Positions 34,167 to 41,646 of a stretch of DNA of 41,646 bases are shown one piece after another. How positions within the stretch are numbered: position 1 is the stretch's first letter; each line of letters begins with the position of its first letter. The stretch is from Saccoglossus kowalevskii. Lineage: Eukaryota > Hemichordata > Enteropneusta > Harrimaniidae. A program made the position numbers and the translations under genes. The notes beneath the pieces were generated by a model. That model was not told the DNA's origin, ran no database searches, and saw nothing but the letters and a program-made list of their open reading frames with translations. The DNA lies in NCBI RefSeq assembly GCF_000003605.2, contig NW_003125887.1, positions 160,979 to 202,624 of the forward strand, in the 5' to 3' direction.

Positions 34167-36044
34167 TCTTACAAATGTTGTATTGTGGCTAACATTTTGT
34201 TGAAAGTCCATTAATTTAACAACAAATCTTAAAGTTATAGTTTGCATGCTATCCTGATCAAAAACATTTTTTGTCGACTAAGTCATTATTGTCTTCGCTT
34301 CAATAAATCCTGTCGTGCATCGCTGTTTTGAATTATTCCTGGTGTGTGATAAACACAACTAACCTATGAAGTATGCAATGCTCAATGTTTATAGTTTGCC
34401 CAGACACAGCAGTGGTAACAAGTAAAAGTCATGCAAAGAAATCCAGTTGCAAGATGCAACATGGCAAATTTCGAAGATATAGGATAACTGAAGCACAAGT
34501 AAAAAAAACACTTCCTCTTTACAAGAAATCAAATATGGTGACCAACCCTTCCACTGGCAAAACCCTCCTGTTAAAAATTCAACTTTTACATCAATATCTT
34601 CTGAAGAAAATTTTTAGGCATATTTTTGATGTTTTTCTTGGGGGGGGGGGATAGCAAAAAAAGCCAAGTTTTTATTCGTGATATTGGAAAACGACGCCAA
34701 AGGAAAAATGCCTAGAGTCTCAGAAAGGGTTCAAAATGGCCACTTCTCGTTTAAATTAAATTCAAGACGGCTGCCAAACCAAAATTCTGATATTCAAGTA
34801 AACTAAGTCACATTAGGGTCTATCATTTCAAACAAATTCTGTTCAGCTGTTTTCTCAAGATGCCTTGATGAAAAAAGGCAGAAGAAAAACAAAAGGGTCC
34901 AAACTGACATGGAGCACAATTGTCTGAAAGCTCAGATATTGGTTGATACAGCAGTGTATACTGTACCAATGTTTATCTAAGCAATTACTTGGAAGCTGAA
35001 TCTAAAAGTGGATTTGCAAGATTTTTGGCTCAATATTCAGTCAGAAGTGTTGTTTTTTCGTAGGAAGTATTTGTGACAAAGTACAAGAAACCCAAGTTTC
35101 TTATATTTTTTTTCAATTTATGCTTTTGTTTTTGACTTTGTTTGCACACAATGAGAGTCTTCACGGTTAGTGTGTGTGCATGTACGTGTTTCACAATTAT
35201 TTCAATAACCAATCATCACATTTCAATGAAACTTGGTATATAGATACTCTGGGACAATGCACAAAACAGATTAGTTTTGTGATGAAAATCGTACAAACTA
35301 ATCACCTAATTTGCATAAAAAATAGCCAGTTTTTGGGTTTTCCACCAATATCTCAAATACTACGGTAAACAAATGAGATACGATACATGCCTATTCAATG
35401 AAGTGTTCAAAACTGGTTTAATATGACCAGCACATTACATGACCGCGCTTGGTCATGTGACCACATTAATATGCAAAATCATAATATCCCAATGCTATTA
35501 TAAGGGTATCAAACAACCAACGTGATTACGGGTAATATATCAAATGACCATATATGGTCATGTGACCATTAATTATGCCAACATATATTCATAGAAAACA
35601 CTTTTAATTAATTTTAATTAAATCTTGATGTATAAATGCTGTGGAATAACTCACAGAAACCAAGCCAGAAATGTATACAATCACATTTATTACTTTTGCT
35701 TTAATGTTTGTTTTTTCACATTGTAGAGCTGAATTAAAATACAAATTTTAAATATTCTTTAATTCTGATTCATGCATCTCCACTACCTCAGCACATCGAG
35801 TCCTTTCATTCTATCTATTAGTTACAGCCTTTTAAAACTCTCTAATGAATTGTCTGTAGCGCATGTCTAGTTATTGTTTTCATAGCTAGAAAACAAAGAC
35901 AGAAAAAAAACCCCGAAAAGTCTTCCAGTCTGCAGCATTAAAATTTGTTCATGCAATTCACCAGTTATTGGTTGTTGGGTAATCCCTTGTACAAACATTA
36001 TTACAGAATATGCACTACCATATTTGCATATATCTAAGCTTTCA
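34167..36044. other. intergenic DNA with dispersed-repeat traces
   Basis: No gene recognised. A G11 run lies at 34640-34650. About 35200-35370 resembles about 24950-25160 in lamin intron 5 (shared CATTTCAAT, GATACTCTGG and GATTAGTTT phrases). GGTCATGTGACCA recurs about 105 bp apart at 35450 and 35556. Probably old dispersed repeats. Confidence 0.4.
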
Positions 36045-36054
36045 AATGATATAT

Positions 36055-36124
36055 TAGCCTGACAAGTTGGTGTAGGTGGGGATCGCAGCAGTCCAGGGCG
36101 CCACCTACGCCAACTTGTCAGACT
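36055..36124. mobile_element. 70-bp foldback hairpin with 10-bp target duplication
   Basis: Arms CTGACAAGTTGGTGTAGGTGG (36059-36079) and its complement (36101-36121) differ by one base, a G-U pair in RNA, and enclose a 21-nt loop. AATGATATAT occurs on both outer sides (36045-36054 and 36125-36134). It looks like a minimal TIR element; a 9-10-bp duplication suits Mutator-like transposition. If transcribed it would form a miRNA-like hairpin. Confidence 0.75.
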
Positions 36125-36401
36125 AATGATATATAGGTTACCGGTATTATACTAGCATTCTAAGTAACTTTTAGGGAATGTCTGAATAACAGATCAATTG
36201 TTCACACACTCTCTTCCTCCTTGGCTACTTTCAGGCGCATTTGAACATTATGTATTATATACCACATGTATTTCCATATTGAAGACTCATATCAAGGAAT
36301 TTATGGCAGATGATAGATCCTAGTGAAGAAACAAAAGCACATAGCAATAAAAATCAGTATGTGTGTTGTACAATGTTCTTATGCATAATTATAACACTTA
36401 A

Positions 36402-36511
36402 AAGGCAATGGTCGCGTTCTGTTTGATATGGGACTCGTAGCGACGTGTACAACGCGTGTAATATGCAATGTTTGTTTACATGAACACATGCTGTGCGACG
36501 ACCACCGCCCT
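36402..36511. mobile_element. 110-bp TTAA MITE, copy 2
   Basis: TTAA at 36398-36401 and 36512-36515. The ends, AAGGCAATGGTCGCG and the complement of GCGACGACCACCGCCCT, match the element at 30959-31048, as do parts of the middle (GACTCG...ACGTGTACA). Same non-autonomous family. Confidence 0.75.
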
Positions 36512-36515
36512 TTAA

Positions 36516-38580
36516 AGATCATTATCCTGCTAGAACAAAAGAACCACCATGAACGTTGGCTGAAAGAAAACAAACCTTATCTCCCGATCAAATATTTAAC
36601 TAATTTCACAACGGTATGCGAAAGCATGTTATATATTCTTCCAAGTAAAATACAAAAGATTATGAAAAAGGTTTACCTTTACAGTGGCACCAAATAGACT
36701 GACTCTCCTCTCTAATACCTATGAGCAATTATACAAGTACTGAAACAAAACCTGAATGGAAATCAACTTTTACTTCAACTACATTTGTAAAATGATACAG
36801 AAGTTGATTACTTTTGGAAATTTAGTTGAAAGAGCATGATAAATCTCATCTACTTTTCAAAAAATTTATAAGAGTAATGTGAACAGATAACAAATAAATA
36901 ACACAACATTTGTAAAAGATTTTTTAAGTATTCTTTATGCAGACTGATAAAGCACAGTTCATTGGTATTTTACTCTTTTGCTTTGAGTTAAATGTCTACT
37001 TTCTTTTCCTACAACTTTTTAGCTCAACTTTACAGAAAAAACTGAATATGGTAAAACACAAAATATTCAGCAATGAAATACTGACACGGTCTGTTAGTAA
37101 ATAAGATGCACTTCATAAAAGAGGAATTGCATTCCTTTAAAAAAAAATAACAATGTACTCTTATTTTATCCTTCAGAAAAATTTGCAGAAAATATGAACA
37201 GGAATTCTATTCCAGTTGTACTCTGTTTATATTCACATTAATTAGTTCACACACACAAAAAATGTAAATTGCCCGCCTCCCAAAATAGACAAAATAAGAT
37301 TTGTCTTAACATCAACAATAAAGGCACAAGAAGCTACTTTTTCTGTTTTACTCCAAAAGGATTTTGTAAATGATTTTTGTTTCAGTGTTACTGACATTGG
37401 AAAATATAATAACCTAGATTTTTGATTTCTATATATATATATATATATATAGGCAGTGAGTAAACAATAGAAACTTTATCTTTGAATACTTTTGATTTTC
37501 AACTCTGTTTCAGGTACAATGTTGTGCGTTAGGGGTGACGCAACTAAATCAAGTCTACACGCTACCTGTTGATATTTGATCTACGGTAGGGCAAGGTAGG
37601 ATGTTCTGAATTTAGAATACGCACTATATCAAAATCAGCACATCGTAGTATGATGGAACTGTACAGTGCAGAATTTGATAGAGAAGAAAACAAAAAAACA
37701 AGCTGCTCTATGATTGGTCTGACTGTTAACTAATCAGGTACAGTCTTGTAAGTATTTTCGCATAGAGTCGAATGACGTGCACAGGACTTAGCAAAAAGTT
37801 ATGACATCCAATTTGACAAATTAATTTGAATTCGCTAGGGAGCAACAGATTCACTAATACGTAACAAGGGCGGCTAAATAAATGCAGATGTCCGTTTCTT
37901 GATGGCGTGAAAAAATGAATAATGACTGCAAAATTTTAAACACTGCCACCATTTACCGGTACTCACATTGCTGAGCTTTAAGCTGATTATTGTAACTTGT
38001 ACTTTGGGCTCCATGAACTGGATATGATTTGTATCGTATCCTCACCTCATCAACCCAACTGCGGGTAATTACTAATCCTGAAGATGCTCACCCTTGGGCT
38101 CTAATTTGTTTTACAACCCACTACGTGTAAGAAAATGTTAACTTTAAACAACCCCAAAAAAAAAAACACATTATAATTTGCACAAGTTGTTATACATTTT
38201 CCAATGTCCACTATAAATTAACTTCAGTGAGAAATTGTTTTTGATTATGAAATGCCTTAGTGCTAGAAACAGTTTTGTTTCTGTTTACAAAGGTGAAGAA
38301 ACTTTCTGCAAGGTGTTACACTGAAAAACATAGTGTAAAATATTTGCCAGAAAGCCAGTAACAGTGTTAAGCGTGTTTTAACCACATATAAACAACTTTT
38401 AATAATAAAATATCGGTGAACAATAAACATATATGTACATAAAATTTGATTTTTGCAATATTTGGAATGATTAGAATTCTCTTTGGCACACAGTATAATT
38501 AGAGCAAATATTGTAACCATGGCAACAAAATCTTATTTTTAAATATTTTTTTTTTTTTAAGTATTTCTGATAAATTATCT
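36516..38580. other. MARCH 3' UTR and intergenic DNA
   Basis: No further gene recognised. On the minus strand this would begin with the MARCH 3' UTR. The nearest poly(A)-like signal is ATTAAA (TTTAAT on plus, 38398-38403). A canonical minus-strand AATAAA lies only at 35686-35691. An (AT)n run lies at 37431-37451. Confidence 0.4.
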
Positions 38581-38751
38581 TCACACTTGCGTTTCTCTCC
38601 CATCTGTGATGTAAATTTCATCAATCATGCACATTGATTGGTCAGCCGGTTGCTCAGATTGGTGTGGATTTCTTTGTGAATATTCAAGTCGTACAATTTG
38701 GTTCTCAGTTTTCCACATTTTCCATACATAGACATGGTAACGAAGCGATAA
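38581..38751 (-). CDS. MARCHF2/3: MARCH-type E3 ligase, last coding exon with PDZ ligand
   Basis: On the minus strand, TTACTTTCAG at the acceptor is followed by 56 codons and TGA (38581-38583). It joins the exon at 40577-40789 in phase 0 to give YAFWAVLSLRYHVYVW, which matches the end of the second membrane segment and the juxtamembrane SFRYH motif of MARCHF2/3, and WKTENQIVRL matches the following conserved stretch. The cytosolic tail then diverges and ends in ETQV, a class I PDZ ligand, as in MARCHF2 and MARCHF3, whose ends also fit S/T-X-V. These ligases ubiquitinate membrane cargo in the endocytic pathway. Confidence 0.9.
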   Translation of the reverse strand, partial: LSLRYHVYVWKMWKTENQIVRLEYSQRNPHQSEQPADQSMCMIDEIYITDGRETQV

Positions 38752-39156
38752 CTGAAAGTAACAAGATTGGTTTGTGAAAAGTGCTGAGAGAACATTAATG
38801 TCTTCAAGTTGAGTTATTATTGCCCACAGTCTGGATGATTTTTTTTATTTACTGTTTTTCGATATTGGCGATTCCCAACTGATGGCATCCATTATTATTC
38901 TTCCCGACTTGCTGAATCTACTGACCCTTACTGACCCTTAGTGACCCTTACTGATATTTCACGTTATAGCTTCAATATAACAGAAATTATTTCAGTGTGT
39001 AATGTTTTGAGAATTTTTGTCAAATATTGATCTTTATTTGACACAACATTATTGTGTTGTTTTTTTTCAACCAATGTGTGACAGATCCAATGATACGAAT
39101 GTTTGTGAATTGCAGTAATTCTGTGTTATTTTTCGCACATCAGAACAAAATGAATG

Positions 39157-39184
39157 AAAATGCCCGGATGTCATCCCCGAGAAT
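39157..39184 (-). repeat. end fragment of a family A element
   Basis: Read on the minus strand it begins ATTCTCGGGG and runs into GACATCCGGGCATTTTC, matching the left end of the element at 15067. The rest of the element is absent. Confidence 0.6.
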
Positions 39185-39204
39185 AAGCCAGTCACTGACA
39201 TGAC

Positions 39205-40178
39205 ATTGTCTAGCTGTAGGTCCATAGCTTTTTTTGTGTCGGCCTTTAGCCCTTTGATGGTATTTTAGTCATTTCTGATACTTTGGTGTCATTAAATTTG
39301 TTATTTTCAAATATTCAGATTTTTTTCGACACAGAAGAGCTCTGACTTCTCCCATAGACTTGCATAACACAAACTTGCAACGGCAAATAGCAAAATATAA
39401 AAGTACACCATTTCCATACATCATACATCCAAAACTATTACCAATTGATAGAATGATTATTAAACACTCACCAGCGCGAAAACCGTGACAAAATTTATCT
39501 GTTTGAAAGTTGTTTTTTAACAGGATTTAGTTTGCTAAATCGTACACAACTCTAGTGACAGCCATTTTCTTTAAGTCGAACGAGGACGATATTATTTTGA
39601 TAAATGATGTCACTGTATTAGAACTTGCTTTGGAAAGTTAAACAGCTAAAACGCCGGGAAATGGTTGACTGCTACTGTGAGTATTTTGCTATGGACTTTG
39701 TGGTATTTACTGTTGTTGTCTATTTTCCCTGCATCCTAACATGCATGGAAAGACATTTATATTTGTACATTTCTCTTAAAAAAAACAATGGACATATACA
39801 TGCATCTGCTGAGGTAGGCGACATATTCGCTTTACGGGAGTATCCAACAAGTTATCGGAATCACCTTCTCCAGTGACGTCATATTGTCCTCGTTCGACCT
39901 GCAGAAAATGGCTACCACCGTAGTTTTACGCGTGGTCCGGAACACCAAATACCAGTTAGGCTTTGCTGAGAGCTAAATAAACATTATCGATTGACGATAG
40001 TTTTGATGGTGTGATGCAAAAAAAATATTCTGCTTTTGTAGTCTTTTATTTGCGATGCCATTTGGCGTTGCAAGTTTGTGTTACGCATAGGTTTTACTGT
40101 GTCGATAAAAATCCTAATACGTCTAAAATTACCATTACAAAGACCAACACAAGAGCTATGGACCCACAGCTAGACGTC
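39205..40178. mobile_element. foldback element of about 970 bp in the MARCH intron
   Basis: Long imperfect inverted arms: 39208-39616 on the left and 39866-40175 on the right. Matching blocks include GTCTAGCTGTAGGTCCATAG with its complement near 40155-40175, AACACAAACTTGCAACG with its complement, and AGCCATTTTC plus GTCGAACGAGGAC with their complements near 39890-39913. A loop of about 250 bp carries an 83-codon frame with no known domain. The outer ends and the target duplication are not resolved. Confidence 0.7.
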
Positions 40179-40576
40179 GTCGTGCAATAGGAAACAAAAC
40201 AGAAATTATGTCAGCCATTTTTAACAGATGTGTAAAGTTTAATCGCAATGAGTCAAGGGATGCCTAAAATAGGCTACAGAATAGTTGGCCATTTTTTATC
40301 TGTTTTGAAAACAAAATGAGGTACATTAAAAGGCTAATTTATTTTCAATATACATATAGAATTGGAAATCTGTCCATGCATGACCTAGATTTGATTCCAG
40401 AATGGCAAAAATTCTTTATGTATTTTTAGCTTTAAAATGGCCACCATTAGGCCATATTGAATTTCATCATGAAACGTGCATATGTGTGAAATTCTGACCT
40501 GAAACAGAAAAAAGATATATTGCTATGCTAAGAAAACAATCATATAAACATTGGAAATAAAGAAGATGCAACTTAC

Positions 40577-40789
40577 CACAGCCCAGAAAGCATAAATCAT
40601 CAACAAGATAACCGTAAGCCCAATGAGTCCTGTAGCTTCCCAGCCATGTCCCCTGTGAGCTATGTAATGTTGGGCACCATTCAAACAAAGCCACGAGCTG
40701 ACACTGACTAATGGAGTCAGTATGAGAAAGCAGAAAAAATCTCCCAACAGGTTTCTTCGGTCATTGGATTGCGACGGTCGGCGTAACCA
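40577..40789 (-). CDS. MARCHF2/3: MARCH-type E3 ubiquitin ligase, transmembrane exon (partial gene)
   Basis: On the minus strand an exon of 71 codons, phase 0 at both ends, lies between TTATTCTGCAG and GTG|GTAAGT. It encodes WLRRP, then a first membrane segment (GDFFCFLILTPLVSVSSWLC), a short luminal loop and a second segment (GLIGLTVILLMIYAFWAV). The order and residues match human MARCHF2/3 (GDMVCFLFITPL, SGWLCLRGAQ, GLIALT). The N-terminal RING-CH zinc domain that recruits the E2 would be encoded right of the window. The next exon is at 38581-38751. Whether it is the single invertebrate MARCHF2/3 ancestor cannot be told from this part. Confidence 0.92.
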
Positions 40790-40970
40790 CTGCAGAATAA
40801 GCAATCAAGAGATACAGTTGCTTCGCTAGGAATATGGTTTATTGTATTAGATGTAAATATTGCAGTAAACTTTAATTACACTGTACTACATTTTTGACAA
40901 ATTGTAATTTTTGATGTTAAAGATGACATAACCTTATATTATATTATTTACCTTTGAACTTATTACAATC

Positions 40971-41646
40971 CCTATTTAAATGCACTGAATTAAAGATTTC
41001 ATAACCCTGGGTAATCTAGCTATACCATAGGTTTATGTCTATATTATTATCTCATATTAAAAGCATTGAATAAAGATGACTTAATCCTGGATAATCTAGC
41101 TATACCATAGGTTTATGTCTATTATTATCCCATTTTAAAAGCATTGAAATAAAGATTTCATAACCCTGGGTAATCTAGCTATACCATAGGTTTATGTCTA
41201 TATTATTATCCCGTATTAAAAGCATTGAATTAAAGATGGCATAGCCCTGGGTAATCTAGCTATACCATAGGTTTATGTCTATATTATTATCCCGTATTAA
41301 AAGCATTGAATTAAAGATGACATAGCCCTGGATAATCTAGCTATACCATAGGTTTATGTCTATTATTATCCCATTTTAAAAGCATTGAAATAAAGATTTC
41401 ATAACCCTGGGTAATCTAGCTATACCATAGGTTTATGTCTATATTATTATCCCGTATTAAAAGCATTGAATTAAAGATTTCATAACCCTGGGTAATCTAG
41501 CTATACCATAGGTTTATGTCTATATTATTATCCCGTATTAAAAGCATTGAATTAAAGATTTCATAACCCTGGGTAATCTAGCTATACCATAGTTTATGTC
41601 TATATTATTATCCCGTATTAAAAGCATTGACTTAAAGATGACATAG
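40971..41646. repeat. 80-81-bp satellite, eight or more copies, runs off the window
   Basis: Units carry GGTAATCTAGCTATACC, then AGGTTTATGTCTA and AAAAGCATTGAA. Repeat starts are at 41001, 41081, 41161, 41241, 41322, 41401, 41482 and 41563. Units 2 and 5 share the same variants (GATAATC, CCCATTTT, GAAATAAAG), which points to a three-unit (about 241 bp) higher-order duplication. It lies in the MARCH intron upstream of the transmembrane exon. Confidence 0.95.

Noticed and set aside
39625-39876. 83-codon frame in the loop of the foldback element
   Set aside because: Hydrophobic stretches but no transposase motif or other known domain. It is not supported as a gene.

Overview
This window is animal genomic DNA. 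Genes are split by GT-AG introns, the intergenic DNA is AT-rich, short DNA transposons and minisatellites are common, and there is a 390-base assembly gap (30398-30787). The one complete gene is a B-type nuclear lamin. Its protein resembles vertebrate lamins B1/B2, yet two introns found in vertebrate LMNA are absent. Together with the repeat style this suggests an invertebrate deuterostome (hemichordate-like, or a lancelet or echinoderm). The species call is inference only.

Layout. Positions 1-245 look like the last exon and poly(A) site of a plus-strand gene that begins left of the window. Positions 245-15800 hold no gene I can defend. They contain a decayed mariner transposon (12160-13700) carrying two later insertions, G-rich tracts, and a complex repeat block (14640-15670). 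The lamin gene runs on the plus strand from a TATA-less promoter with E2F, CCAAT and ETS-like sites (about 15830-15930) to a CaaX exon ending at 29263. Its nine coding exons give 587 residues: head with a CDK1 site, coiled-coil rod, nuclear localisation signal, Ig-like tail and a C-terminal CVVM. Intron 1 holds an 888-bp TIR element. The last intron holds two possible alternative C-termini that would lack the CaaX box.

Positions 30180-38500 are dominated by MITEs with TTAA duplications, a 45-bp minisatellite, nested repeats and a 70-bp foldback hairpin with a 10-bp target duplication. On the minus strand, two exons (40577-40789 and 38581-38751) encode the two membrane segments and the C-terminus of a MARCHF2/3-type E3 ubiquitin ligase ending in a PDZ ligand. 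Its RING-CH exons must lie right of the window. The intron between these exons carries a foldback element of about 970 bp. From about 40971 an 80-bp satellite runs off the right edge.

Lamin and MARCH are convergent neighbours with no evident functional link. I found no wholly new multi-gene system. The most interesting lead is the possible lamin C-like switch in the last lamin intron, at the intron position that vertebrate LMNA uses to make lamin C.
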